Positions 20,507-28,539 of a DNA stretch of 64,000 nt are shown here, piece after piece. The stretch lies in the NCBI GenBank assembly GCA_937995335.1, contig CALKIH010000052.1:181534-245533 (forward strand), given 5' to 3'. The notes below the pieces were generated by a model, which saw only the letters and a program-made list of their open reading frames with translations, was not told where the DNA came from and made no database searches. A program made the translations under genes and the position numbers. The first letter of the stretch is position 1; the number at the start of each line of letters is the position of its first letter. Source of the DNA: UBA2357 sp002344625 (lineage in GTDB: Bacteria; Pseudomonadota; Gammaproteobacteria; Burkholderiales; Rhodocyclaceae).

Positions 20507-21205
20507 TCAGTTTGCCCGGGGTGCGGCCGCGGTCGTGTCGATCGACTGGGCGGGCGCGGCGCCGGCTGCGACGGCGACTGCCTCGTAGGCCCATTTCTTT
20601 TCCCACGCGGCGCGCACCATGTTTGGATACTCGGCTTTGCCCAGACTGCCGTTGTAGCGGCCGAGCGCCCTGAACAAGTCCCCTTTCTCGATGTCGAGGT
20701 AATGGCGCAGAATGGTGCAGCCGTAGCGCAGATTCTTGCGCAGGTGGAATAGGTTGTCGTCGCGCTGGCCGATCACTTTCACCCAGAACGGCATGACCTG
20801 CATGTAGCCGCGCGCGCCGGCGCTCGAGACCGCGTACTTGCGGAATCCGCTTTCCACTTCGATCAGGCCGAGCACGAGCTGCGGGTCGAGCCCCGCCCGG
20901 CTTGCTTCATAGTGAATGCTGATCAGCAGCTCTTCGCGGTAGCGCGGGTCGGGAATGCGTTTCTCGAGGCGACGCGACATTTCGGCCAGCCAGTGATCGC
21001 GCGCGACCGGGTCGCGAATCAGCAATTCGGGCGCCGCTGCGTCGCTGACGGCTGCGTGAAGCGACGCCTGGATGCTTGCAGACATCGGTTCGTATTGCTG
21101 CGGCCCGGCCAGGGCCGCCGAGCCCCCGCCGAGCGCGAGCACAAGCGCTGCGCTCATGATCGAGCTTCTCAGGGGCGAAGTGCGCCGGGACGGGGACGGG
21201 TTCAT
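20507..21205 (-). CDS. lytic transglycosylase, SLT domain
   Basis: A 232-residue exported protein with an N-terminal signal peptide (cleavage probably after AALAG) and a C-terminal SLT (lysozyme-like) domain. The catalytic glutamate is E118 in IEVESGFRKYAVSSAGARG, followed by YMQVMPFW and the closing GRYNGSLGKAEYP. It cleaves the glycan strand of murein to form 1,6-anhydro ends. It is shorter than Slt70 or MltC and has no lipobox. It lies 14 bp downstream of proS on the same strand. Confidence 0.92.
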   Translation of the reverse strand: MNPSPSRRTSPLRSSIMSAALVLALGGGSAALAGPQQYEPMSASIQASLHAAVSDAAAPELLIRDPVARDHWLAEMSRRLEKRIPDPRYREELLISIHYEASRAGLDPQLVLGLIEVESGFRKYAVSSAGARGYMQVMPFWVKVIGQRDDNLFHLRKNLRYGCTILRHYLDIEKGDLFRALGRYNGSLGKAEYPNMVRAAWEKKWAYEAVAVAAGAAPAQSIDTTAAAPRAN

Positions 21206-21219
21206 CGCGCCGCGCGTGC

Positions 21220-22935
21220 TTACTTCGCGAGTTTTTCGGTCAGCAGTGCTGCGAGCGCTGCGAGCGGTACTTTGGTTGCCTCGGTGTCGCGGCGTCCCTG
21301 ATACTCCGCAACGCCTTCCTTCAGTCCGCGCTCGCCGATCACGACGCGATGAGGGATGCCGATGAGCTCCCAGTCCGCGAACATCACGCCCGGACGCTCG
21401 TCACGATCGTCGAGGATCACATCGATGCCGGCGGCGCTCAAGGATGCATGTAGTTCGGTCGCCGTTTCGCGCACGGTTTCCGACTTGCCCCAGCCGACCG
21501 GGCAGATCGCGAGTTCGAACGGCGCGATCGGCAGCGGCCACACGATGCCGCGTTCGTCGTTGTTCTGTTCGATCGCCGCACCCAGGATGCGGGTGACGCC
21601 GATGCCGTAGCAGCCCATTTCCATGAACTGCTCGCGCCCGTTCACGTCGAGAAACTTGCAGCCCATCGCTTCCGAGTACTTGGTGCGCAGCTGGAAAATG
21701 TGCCCGACCTCGATGCCTCGGCACAGGGCGATCGAACCCTTGCCGTCGGGCGAGGGGTCGCCGGCCACGACGTTGCGCAGGTCGGCGACTTCGGGTGCGG
21801 GGAAGTCGCGGTCGAGATTTGCACCACGATAGTGCCAGTCGTCGTCGTTGGCGCCGACGACGAAGTCAGCCATGACGGCCACGCTGCGGTCCATGATCAC
21901 TCTGCCGGCGAAGCCGATCGGCCCGAGCGATCCCGGGTTTGCGCCAAATCCGGCCAGGATGGCCTCGGGTGTGGCGAAGGTGAGCGGCGTGGCGACGCCT
22001 TCGATCTTCTGCGTCTTGATCTCGTTCAGCACGTGATCGCCGCGAATCATCAGCAGTACCGGCTTGCCGCCTGCCGCTTCGTCGCCTTTCACCACGACCG
22101 CCTTGACCGTGCTTTCGACCGGGATGCTCAGGAATGAGGCCAGCTCGGCAATCGTCTTGACGCCGGGTGTATGCACCTTGTCCAAGCTTTGGGTGGCCGG
22201 GGCGCGGCTGGCGGGCGCCAGTGCTTCGGCGAGTTCGACATTGGCGGCGTAGTCGGAGTCGGGGCAGTAGGCGATGTCGTCCTCGCCGGTTTCGGCAATG
22301 ACATGAAACTCGTGCGACCCCGTTCCGCCGATCGAACCGGTGTCGGCGGCGACCGCGCGATAGTGCAGGCCCAGGCGGGTGAAGATGCGATTGTAGGTAT
22401 CGTACATGTTCAAATACTCACGCTCGAGATCTTCGAACGAGGCATGGAACGAGTAACCGTCCTTCATCGTGAATTCGCGCCCGCGCATCACGCCGAAGCG
22501 CGGCCGGATCTCGTCACGGAACTTGGTTTGGATCTGGTAGAAATGCTTGGGCAATTGTCGGTAGCTGCGCAATTCCCGGCGGGCGACGTCGGTGATCACC
22601 TCTTCATGGGTAGGGCCGACGACGAAATCGCGTTCATGCCGATCTTTCAGGCGCAGCAGCTCCGGCCCGTAGAACGCCCAGCGGCCGGACTCCTGCCAAA
22701 GCTCGGCCGGCTGGATCGCCGGCATCAGCACTTCGATCGCGCCCGCCCGGTTCATTTCCTCGCGAACGATTTCCTCGACCTTGCGAACCACGCGCAGCCC
22801 CATCGGCATCCATGTATAGATGCCTGCGGCAACCTTGCGGATGAGACCGGCGCGCAGCATCAGCTTCTGGCTGGTGACCTCGGCGTCGGAGGGGGCTTCC
22901 TTGAGTGTCGAGACGAAGAAACGGCTTGCAAGCAT
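21220..22935 (-). CDS. proS: prolyl-tRNA synthetase
   Basis: The bacterial-type class II enzyme that charges tRNA-Pro, 571 residues. Motif 1 region includes RAGLIRKVAAGIYTWMPMGL; motif 2 is in FRDEIRPRFGVMRGREFTMKD; motif 3 is the GCYGIGVTRILGAAIEQ region. Between motifs 2 and 3 lies the inserted editing domain that removes misactivated alanine (about 225-400). The start MLASRFFVSTLKEAPSDAEV aligns with the E. coli N-terminus; the 13 residues encoded upstream do not look native. The transglycosylase gene follows closely. Confidence 0.97.
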   Translation of the reverse strand: MLASRFFVSTLKEAPSDAEVTSQKLMLRAGLIRKVAAGIYTWMPMGLRVVRKVEEIVREEMNRAGAIEVLMPAIQPAELWQESGRWAFYGPELLRLKDRHERDFVVGPTHEEVITDVARRELRSYRQLPKHFYQIQTKFRDEIRPRFGVMRGREFTMKDGYSFHASFEDLEREYLNMYDTYNRIFTRLGLHYRAVAADTGSIGGTGSHEFHVIAETGEDDIAYCPDSDYAANVELAEALAPASRAPATQSLDKVHTPGVKTIAELASFLSIPVESTVKAVVVKGDEAAGGKPVLLMIRGDHVLNEIKTQKIEGVATPLTFATPEAILAGFGANPGSLGPIGFAGRVIMDRSVAVMADFVVGANDDDWHYRGANLDRDFPAPEVADLRNVVAGDPSPDGKGSIALCRGIEVGHIFQLRTKYSEAMGCKFLDVNGREQFMEMGCYGIGVTRILGAAIEQNNDERGIVWPLPIAPFELAICPVGWGKSETVRETATELHASLSAAGIDVILDDRDERPGVMFADWELIGIPHRVVIGERGLKEGVAEYQGRRDTEATKVPLAALAALLTEKLAK

Positions 22936-23163
22936 GCTGTGCGTCCAATGAGATGCGAAAAGGGCAGGCCGCAATTCTAGCAGGCCTCACCGGCGGAGCA
23001 GTCGGTCGTCGCGCATGCCGCGCATGCTCGTGCCAGATGGCGGAAAACCGGGTTCGGATGTGCTTGATTGCGGCGTCGCCGGTGGGTTCGGCACGTGAGC
23101 CGGCTTTCAAAGCGTGGGCAAGTGTGGAAGAATCCAGTCAATTACTGAATCAAAGGTTTGAAT

Positions 23164-23700
23164 ATGCTCGATCGTGAAGGCTATCGCCCGAACGTCGGCA
23201 TCATTCTGGTCAATGCGCGCAATGAGGTATTCTGGGGCAAGAGAATCCGTGAGCACTCGTGGCAGTTTCCGCAAGGCGGCATCAAGCACGGCGAGTCGCC
23301 GCAGCAGGCGATGTACCGGGAGCTATACGAGGAAGTGGGTTTATTGCCCGAGCATGTGAAGATCCTTGGGCGCACGCGTGGCTGGTTGCGTTACGACGTT
23401 CCCAAGCACTGGATACGGCGGGAGTGGCGTAATACCTACAGAGGGCAGAAGCAGATCTGGTTTCTGCTGCGCCTGGTGGGTCGTGACACCGATGTGTGTC
23501 TGCGGGCCAGCAAGCATCCGGAGTTCGATGCTTGGCGATGGAGTGAGTATTGGGTGCCTCTCGAAGCAGTCATCGAGTTCAAGAGGCAGGTCTATCAAAA
23601 GGCGTTGTTCGAGTTGTCCGGGGTGTTGTTCAGGCTCGGTCCGCCCGATCCGCCGGCGGCGTATCGTGAGGCGGGCCTGCTCGCCAGGCCCGACCGGTGA
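23164..23700 (+). CDS. rppH: RNA pyrophosphohydrolase
   Basis: RppH removes pyrophosphate from the 5' end of mRNA and opens the way to RNase E decay. The protein has 178 residues with the N-terminus MLDREGYRPNVGIILVNARN, the Nudix box from G38 to L60 (GGIKHGESPQQAMYRELYEE), and the family signature LRYDVPKHWIRREW. The ATG at 23164 fits the family; a TTG six bases earlier is in frame. It is divergent from proS. The CNP1-like gene follows. Confidence 0.96.
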   Translation: MLDREGYRPNVGIILVNARNEVFWGKRIREHSWQFPQGGIKHGESPQQAMYRELYEEVGLLPEHVKILGRTRGWLRYDVPKHWIRREWRNTYRGQKQIWFLLRLVGRDTDVCLRASKHPEFDAWRWSEYWVPLEAVIEFKRQVYQKALFELSGVLFRLGPPDPPAAYREAGLLARPDR

Positions 23701-23763
23701 ATGCGTCAGTGTTCGCAGACGTGGCCTTGGCGATTGGTGCGGGCGACGCGTGAAGTCGGGAGT

Positions 23764-24306
23764 ATGTGCTTGTCAGAGTTTGGTTCGTTCGCGCGTTTGT
23801 GCGCGGTGGCGCGCGGGGTGGTGGCTGCGTTTTCGATGATTCCGGTGGTGGCTTGTGCCGGTCTGTTTTCGGACGATCCGACGGAAAGCTGGGTGGAAGG
23901 ACCCGTGGAGTTTCCGGCATCGGCGATTCCGGGCGACTTGCGTGATTTTTTCGTGAGCTCGGCTTCTCCCAACCGCTTCAGGATCGACGAGAGTTCGATC
24001 ACCATCTCGCCCGATGGCGTGGTCAGGTATGTGCTGGTGGTGCAGACCGGGGGCGGAGCGCGTGCCGTGACGTATGAAGGGGTGCATTGCGCGAGCTGGC
24101 GGGTGCGAATCTACGCCAACGGTCGGGACGACGGAACATGGGCGGCGGCGCGTGACGCGCAATGGCGGCCGATTCGGAACAGCGCTTATAACCGGGTGCA
24201 CTATGCGCTCGCCGAAGATCATTTCTGCGACGGGTTGGTTCCTCCGCGTAGCCGTGATGAAGTGTTGCGGCGGCTTCGCACCAAGGGTTACGGCAATACG
24301 TCCTGA
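23764..24306 (+). CDS. CNP1-like family lipoprotein
   Basis: About 180 residues with an N-terminal lipoprotein signal (hydrophobic run ending VVAC) and a domain resembling the CNP1-like family: FPASAIPGDLRDFFVSSA, RVRIYANGRDDGTW, and a closing CDGLVPPRSRDEVLRRLR. The family is known mainly from betaproteobacteria and has no described function. An ATG at 23701, directly after the rppH stop, is in frame and would make a longer N-terminus with more basic residues; the start is uncertain. Its position just after rppH is one I recall from relatives. Confidence 0.75.
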   Translation: MCLSEFGSFARLCAVARGVVAAFSMIPVVACAGLFSDDPTESWVEGPVEFPASAIPGDLRDFFVSSASPNRFRIDESSITISPDGVVRYVLVVQTGGGARAVTYEGVHCASWRVRIYANGRDDGTWAAARDAQWRPIRNSAYNRVHYALAEDHFCDGLVPPRSRDEVLRRLRTKGYGNTS

Positions 24307-24321
24307 GCGGGGGATAGAGAA

Positions 24322-24945
24322 ATGGCATTGGATCAAGCGATCGTCGAATTCGACAAGGTGTTGCGTACCTTGTTTGCGCCCGCGCGATCGGTCAGGCCGA
24401 TACCGGGCGCCGAACTGCCGGACGTGTCGCTGACCGACGCCGAGCGGCGGCATGCGGCAGCGCTGATGCGCGTTAACCACTGCGGTGAGATTTGCGCGCA
24501 GGCCCTTTATCAGGGGCAGGCGATGACGTCGAACGACGAGCAGGTTCGGCGCGAGCTCGAACAGGCTTCCGCCGAGGAGACAGAGCATCTGGCGTGGACC
24601 GAACTGAGGATTGCCGAACTGGGGGGGCGCAAGAGCCTGCTCAACCCGTTCTGGTATGCAGGTTCGCTTGCCATGGGCGTCGTGGTCGGCAAGTTCGGCG
24701 ACCGCTGGAATCTTGGCTTCCTGGCTGAAACGGAGCGCCAGGTCGAGGCACATCTCAAGTCCCATCTGGACAGCCTGCCAGACGGAGATCACAAGTCGCG
24801 CGCGATCGTGGCGCAGATGAAGGAAGACGAGGTGCACCATGCCGAGATGGCCGTTGGCTTGGGCGCGCACGAATTGCCGCCGCCGGCCCGGGTGGTGATG
24901 AAACTCATGTCCCGGGTGATGACAGGGCTGTCGTATCGTCTATAG
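24322..24945 (+). CDS. coq7: ubiquinone hydroxylase Coq7
   Basis: A ferritin-like di-iron hydroxylase of 207 residues that adds the C6 hydroxyl in ubiquinone synthesis, replacing the flavin enzyme UbiF found in enterobacteria. Iron ligands are visible as RVNHCGEICAQALYQGQA (E56), EETEHLAW (E86, H89), and EDEVHHAEMA near residue 175. It needs oxygen, which contrasts with the low-oxygen genes at 29-47 kb. It begins 15 bp after the CNP1-like gene, so rppH, CNP1-like and coq7 may share a transcript. Confidence 0.95.
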   Translation: MALDQAIVEFDKVLRTLFAPARSVRPIPGAELPDVSLTDAERRHAAALMRVNHCGEICAQALYQGQAMTSNDEQVRRELEQASAEETEHLAWTELRIAELGGRKSLLNPFWYAGSLAMGVVVGKFGDRWNLGFLAETERQVEAHLKSHLDSLPDGDHKSRAIVAQMKEDEVHHAEMAVGLGAHELPPPARVVMKLMSRVMTGLSYRL

Positions 24946-25013
24946 CCCGTTTATAGCCGTTTCAGGTCGAGGCGTCGTGGCCGGGTGTTCCCAGTGGTGG
25001 AACGGCGGGTGGG

Positions 25014-25433
25014 TCAGTCTGCCTCGACGATGTCCCATGTGTGGGTGAGTTCGGCGGTCTTGCCCATCATGATCGAGGCCGAGCAGTATTTTTCGGCCGA
25101 GAGATGAATCGCGCGCTCGACGGCGTCCGGCTTCAGGTTGCGCCCTTTCACGGTGTAATGAAAGCCGATACGGGTGAACACTTTCGGATCGGTGTCGGCA
25201 CGCTCGGCCACGAGGCGCACTTCGCATCCGCTGACCGTCTGCCGCGATTTCTTGAGGATCAGCACCACGTCGAACGCGCTGCATCCGCCGGCCCCCGCAA
25301 GCAGTAATTCCATTGGCCGGGGGGCGAGGTTGCGGCCACCCGCCTCGGGGGCGCCGTCCATTGCAAGCAAGTGACCGGTTGCGGTCTCGGCGATAAAGGT
25401 CATCCCGTCCATCCACTTGACCGTGCATTCCAT
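25014..25433 (-). CDS. OsmC/Ohr family protein, YhfA-like
   Basis: A 139-residue OsmC-fold protein with the two reactive cysteines in place: C51 in GAGGCSAFDVV and C117 in SAEKYCSASIM. OsmC and Ohr enzymes reduce organic hydroperoxides; the YhfA branch, to which this seems closest (MECTVKWMDGMTF, PRPMELLLAGAGGC), has an unproven role. AAGGAGTC lies about eight bases before the ATG. It converges with coq7, separated by 68 bp. Confidence 0.9.
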   Translation of the reverse strand: MECTVKWMDGMTFIAETATGHLLAMDGAPEAGGRNLAPRPMELLLAGAGGCSAFDVVLILKKSRQTVSGCEVRLVAERADTDPKVFTRIGFHYTVKGRNLKPDAVERAIHLSAEKYCSASIMMGKTAELTHTWDIVEAD

Positions 25434-25684
25434 CTATGCTGACTCCTTTGTTTCGTAAGGTGGATTCCATGACCGGGTCCGTCGGAATTCTACCGGATTC
25501 CCGGGTCCGGCGGGCGGCGCCAAGCTGATCATGTGTGCCCCGCGTCGATGCGAAAACCGTCGGGAATATCGGTGTTTCGAGAGGGCGGTGGCCCGCCTTG
25601 GCGTGACGTAATTCACATAAGAAACAACAGCCTGTTTTTAATAAAACGCCCTGATAACGTAATCAAAACATTTATAGTGCAGCG
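25434..25684. other. intergenic region, OsmC gene to small RNA
   Basis: Contains the Shine-Dalgarno and presumed promoter of the minus-strand OsmC gene, then a stretch at 25610-25680 clearly richer in A and T than its surroundings, which ends in the promoter of the candidate small RNA. I see no coding pattern. Confidence 0.5.
25651..25678 (+). promoter_or_regulatory. predicted sigma70-type promoter of the small RNA
   Basis: CTGATA at 25651-25656 and TATAGT at 25673-25678 with a 16-bp spacer, inside an AT-rich stretch. The inverted pair TGAT-N6-ATCA overlaps the -35 region. It resembles an FNR box but has six instead of four central bases, so FNR control is not supported. Transcription would start near 25685. 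Confidence 0.45.
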
Positions 25685-25828
25685 CACAAAAAAAACTTGC
25701 CTGCCGGGAGTGGGGTGTGGATAATTCGTCTCAGTCGGATCGCTGAGCAACATGATCCAAACGGTGTCTCCTCCACCCTCCTCCTTTGGTGTGGATTTAA
25801 CGCAGTCCCTCGGGGCTGCGTTTTTTTT
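25685..25828 (+). ncRNA. candidate small RNA with anti-Shine-Dalgarno loops
   Basis: About 144 nt between a plausible promoter and a strong terminator, with no open frame of interest. It holds two CU-rich runs complementary to Shine-Dalgarno sequences, TCTCCTC at 25767-25773 and CTCCTCCTTT at 25778-25787. The CACC at 25774-25777 can pair either with GGTG at 25763-25766 or with GGTG at 25788-25791, so each of two alternative hairpins shows one anti-SD run in its loop. Upstream, GGATC 25737-25741 can pair with GATCC 25754-25758. Start site is inferred. It resembles in concept the CCUCCUCC-loop small RNAs of alphaproteobacteria. A family called betaproteobacteria toxic small RNA exists in Rfam and may be related; I cannot test that here. 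Confidence 0.6.
25799..25828 (+). terminator. strong intrinsic terminator
   Basis: Stem AACGCAG with CTGCGTT, extended inward by TCCC/GGGG, followed by eight T residues. It ends the candidate small RNA and separates it from the rplM promoter 20 bp later. Confidence 0.9.
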
Positions 25829-25849
25829 AGCTTGAACGGTCGACCGGGT

Positions 25850-25879
25850 TTGACAGGGTAAGGCCGTATCCCTTAAGAT
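25850..25879 (+). promoter_or_regulatory. sigma70 promoter of rplM-rpsI
   Basis: TTGACA at 25850-25855 (perfect -35) and TAAGAT at 25874-25879 with an 18-bp spacer. The start would be near 25886, leaving a leader of about 50 nt before rplM. Confidence 0.8.
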
Positions 25880-25935
25880 CACGAGCTTTACGTTTATTGG
25901 CCGTCAACCGAGGCCGGACAAGATCGAGGATTCGA

Positions 25936-26364
25936 ATGAAAACGTTTTCTGCCAAGCCGCACGAAGTCAGGCGCGACTGGTTTGTTGTCGATGCATCGGA
26001 CAAGGTGCTTGGCCGTCTGGCTGCCGAAGTTGCACGCCGTTTGCGTGGCAAGCACAAGGCCATCTACACGCCGCACGTCGATACCGGTGATTTCATCGTC
26101 GTCGTCAACGTCGAGAAGCTGCGCGTGACCGGCAACAAGGCTACCGACAAGAAATACTATCGCCATACCGGCTACCCTGGCGGGATTTACGAAACCAGCT
26201 TCACCAAGATGCAGCAGCGCTTTCCGGGGCGTGTGCTCGAAAAAGCCGTGAAGGGCATGCTGCCGAAAGGTCCTCTCGGCTACGCGATGTTGAAGAAGCT
26301 CAAGTGCTACGCCGGTGGCGAGCATCCCCATGCTGCCCAGCAGCCCCAAATTCTCGAGATCTGA
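25936..26364 (+). CDS. rplM: 50S ribosomal protein L13
   Basis: A 142-residue L13, the standard length, beginning MKTFSAKPHEVRRDWFVVDA and containing the family signature region KGMLPKGPLGYAMLKKLKCY. L13 binds 23S rRNA early in large-subunit assembly. GAGGA lies five bases before the ATG. It is the first gene of the rplM-rpsI operon, with its own strong promoter. Confidence 0.99.
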   Translation: MKTFSAKPHEVRRDWFVVDASDKVLGRLAAEVARRLRGKHKAIYTPHVDTGDFIVVVNVEKLRVTGNKATDKKYYRHTGYPGGIYETSFTKMQQRFPGRVLEKAVKGMLPKGPLGYAMLKKLKCYAGGEHPHAAQQPQILEI

Positions 26365-26374
26365 GGAGCCGTCA

Positions 26375-26767
26375 ATGGCTGTTAGCTACAACTACGGTAC
26401 GGGTCGTCGCAAGACTGCGGTTGCTCGTGTCTTCATCAAGCCGGGTACCGGCAACATCGTCGTCAATGGCAAGCCCGTGGACGAATTTTTCTCGCGCGAA
26501 ACGGGCCGTATGATCGTGCGGCAACCGCTGGTGCTGACCGGTAACGAAGGTCGCTTCGATATCATGGTCAATGTGACCGGCGGTGGTGAGTCCGGGCAAG
26601 CCGGCGCAGTTCGCCACGGTATTACCCGTGCGTTGATCGATTACGACGGTGAACTCAAGTCGCCGCTGCGCAAGGAAGGTTTCGTGACGCGCGATGCCCG
26701 CGAAGTCGAGCGTAAGAAGGTTGGTCTGCGCAAGGCGCGCCGCAGGAAGCAGTTCTCGAAGCGCTGA
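26375..26767 (+). CDS. rpsI: 30S ribosomal protein S9
   Basis: A 130-residue S9 with the N-terminal NYGTGRRKTAVARVF and the basic C-terminal tail ending KARRRKQFSKR, whose last residues reach the P-site tRNA. GAGGAG precedes the ATG by about seven bases, 10 bp after the rplM stop. An intrinsic terminator follows. Confidence 0.99.
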   Translation: MAVSYNYGTGRRKTAVARVFIKPGTGNIVVNGKPVDEFFSRETGRMIVRQPLVLTGNEGRFDIMVNVTGGGESGQAGAVRHGITRALIDYDGELKSPLRKEGFVTRDAREVERKKVGLRKARRRKQFSKR

Positions 26768-26789
26768 TTCATCAGTGCTGCATCCGAAG

Positions 26790-26811
26790 GCCGCCCGCGA
26801 GGCGGCTTTTT
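26790..26811 (+). terminator. intrinsic terminator of rplM-rpsI
   Basis: GCCGCC, loop CGCGA, GGCGGC, then five T residues, 22 bp after the rpsI stop. Confidence 0.85.
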
Positions 26812-26889
26812 GCGTTTCGGTAACGCAAACGATCGAGTTCGGATGGAATAATGCGTGTTCGTACACGGAGATAAAGCAGGGGGTCGGGA

Positions 26890-27918
26890 ATGATCAAAGT
26901 GGGTGTTGTTGGCGGTACGGGCTACACGGGTGTCGAGCTGTTGCGACTGCTGGCGGGGCACCCGGCGGTACAACTGGTGGCAATCACTTCGCGCGGCGAT
27001 GCGGGGACGCCGGTTGCCGCGATGTTTCCCAGTCTGCGCGGCCGGGTTGGGCTGGAGTTCGTCGCACCTCAGGACGCCGATCTCGAATCGTGCGATGTCG
27101 TATTCTTCGCCACGCCCAACGGTATTGCGATGCAGCAGGCTCGCTCGCTGATCGATGCGGGGGTTCGCGTGATCGATCTGGCGGCCGATTTTCGTATTCG
27201 CGACGTCGCCGAGTGGCAGAAGTGGTATGGGATGACGCATGCGGCCCCTGAACTCGTTGCCGAAGCGGTTTACGGCTTGCCCGAGGTCAATCGGGCGGCA
27301 ATCCGCGGTGCGCGTGTTCTCGCGAATCCAGGATGTTATCCGACGGCCGTGCAGTTGGGCTTCATCCCACTCATCGAGGCCGGCTTGATCGATCTTGGTC
27401 ATCTGGTCGCAGATGCGAAATCAGGGGTGTCGGGCGCGGGGCGCAAGGCTGAAGTGAACGCGCTGTTCGCCGAGGCCGCGGACAGTTTCAAGGCCTATGG
27501 CGTCGGTGGTCATCGCCATCTGCCCGAGATTCGCCAAGGGCTCGGTCTGGTTGCGAACGAGCCGGTGGGTCTGACTTTCGTGCCGCATCTGACGCCGATG
27601 GTGCGCGGCATCCATGCGACGCTGTACGCTCGCCTCACCCGCGACGTGGATCTGCAGGGGCTCTACGAAGCGCGGTATCGTGATGAGCCGTTCGTTGATG
27701 TGCTGCCGTCGGGGGGGCACCCCGAGACGCGTTCGGTGCGCGCCAGTAACATGTGCCGAATCGCGGTCCATCGTCCCCAGGGGGGGGATGTGGTGGTGGT
27801 GCTATCGGTCATTGACAATCTGGTCAAGGGTGCAGCCGGGCAGGCCGTGCAGAACATGAATATAATGTTCGATATTGATGAACGGCTCGGATTGGACATC
27901 GTTCCGGTCAGCCCTTAG
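26890..27918 (+). CDS. argC: N-acetyl-gamma-glutamyl-phosphate reductase
   Basis: The third enzyme of arginine synthesis, reducing N-acetylglutamyl phosphate with NADPH. The 342-residue protein opens with the nucleotide-binding VGVVGGTGYTGVELLRLLAG, and the catalytic cysteine is C149 in NPGCYPTAVQLG. A histidine needed in catalysis lies in GVGGHRHLPEIRQ. It is the long, type 1 form. GGGGG lies near 26880. In related genera argC follows rpsI as here; erpA comes next. Confidence 0.97.
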   Translation: MIKVGVVGGTGYTGVELLRLLAGHPAVQLVAITSRGDAGTPVAAMFPSLRGRVGLEFVAPQDADLESCDVVFFATPNGIAMQQARSLIDAGVRVIDLAADFRIRDVAEWQKWYGMTHAAPELVAEAVYGLPEVNRAAIRGARVLANPGCYPTAVQLGFIPLIEAGLIDLGHLVADAKSGVSGAGRKAEVNALFAEAADSFKAYGVGGHRHLPEIRQGLGLVANEPVGLTFVPHLTPMVRGIHATLYARLTRDVDLQGLYEARYRDEPFVDVLPSGGHPETRSVRASNMCRIAVHRPQGGDVVVVLSVIDNLVKGAAGQAVQNMNIMFDIDERLGLDIVPVSP

Positions 27919-28027
27919 GTGCTGCGGTAGTGGAACCTTTCGGGGTGTGGGTTGCCAAAGCAGAATGGGATTGTGACGCGGTACGGCGGCGATGCGCCGT
28001 CCCCACCAGTGATTTTGAGGAGAGAGC

Positions 28028-28378
28028 ATGAACACAGCGGTCGATATGCCGGAGTTGCTGGTTTTCACGGACAGCGCGGCGAGCAAGGTCAAGGACTTGA
28101 TCGAGGAAGAAGGTAATCCGGCTCTCAAGTTGAGAGTGTTTGTGAGCGGCGGTGGGTGCTCCGGCTTTCAGTACGGCTTCACTTTTGACGAAGAGGTCAA
28201 TGAGGACGATACCGCGTTGGAAAAGAACGGTGTGACGCTGCTGATCGATCCGATGAGCTACCAATACCTTGTTGGAGCGGAGATCGATTACACCGAAGGG
28301 CTCGAGGGCTCGCAGTTCGTGATCCGCAACCCGAACGCCACGAGTACCTGTGGTTGCGGTTCGTCGTTTGCCGCATAA
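28028..28378 (+). CDS. erpA: iron-sulfur cluster insertion protein ErpA
   Basis: An A-type Fe-S carrier of 116 residues with the three cluster-binding cysteines C44 (GGGCSGFQYGF), C108 and C110 (STCGCGSSF). ErpA hands [4Fe-4S] clusters to targets such as IspG, and so would serve enzymes in this window that hold clusters (HemN, CcoG, FNR). The ribosome-binding region is GAGGAGAGAGC just before the ATG. A terminator follows. Confidence 0.95.
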   Translation: MNTAVDMPELLVFTDSAASKVKDLIEEEGNPALKLRVFVSGGGCSGFQYGFTFDEEVNEDDTALEKNGVTLLIDPMSYQYLVGAEIDYTEGLEGSQFVIRNPNATSTCGCGSSFAA

Positions 28379-28400
28379 GCCGGATGCGAATCCACACAAG

Positions 28401-28425
28401 AGAGTGCTCCGGCACTCTTTTTTTT
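28401..28425 (+). terminator. intrinsic terminator of erpA
   Basis: AGAGTGC, loop TCCG, GCACTCT, followed by a run of T to 28425; 22 bp after the erpA stop. Confidence 0.92.
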
Positions 28426-28465
28426 CGCCCATGGCCGGATCTGGATGATGTGTCGGGGGATAGGG

Positions 28466-28494
28466 TTGACGTCAACGTCAACAAGACCTATCGT
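28466..28494 (+). promoter_or_regulatory. SDR promoter with LiuR-like inverted repeat
   Basis: TTGACGTCAACGTCAA at 28466-28481 is an inverted repeat of TTGACGT and ACGTCAA. It also supplies a -35 (TTGACG), with TATCGT at 28489-28494 after a 17-bp spacer. The repeat resembles the operator of the MerR-type regulator LiuR, which controls branched-chain amino acid and fatty acid breakdown in proteobacteria. The gene behind it encodes a 3-hydroxyacyl-CoA dehydrogenase-like SDR, which fits. No liuR gene lies in the window; the match is from memory of the published motif. Confidence 0.6.
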
Positions 28495-28539
28495 CCGCGC
28501 GCATGACCGTGATACCAGAACCGATAAGGAGGAAGACAG

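Noticed and set aside
25651..25667. FNR box in the promoter of the anti-SD small RNA
   Set aside because: TGAT and ATCA are separated by six bases, not four as FNR needs. I list it only as a sequence feature.
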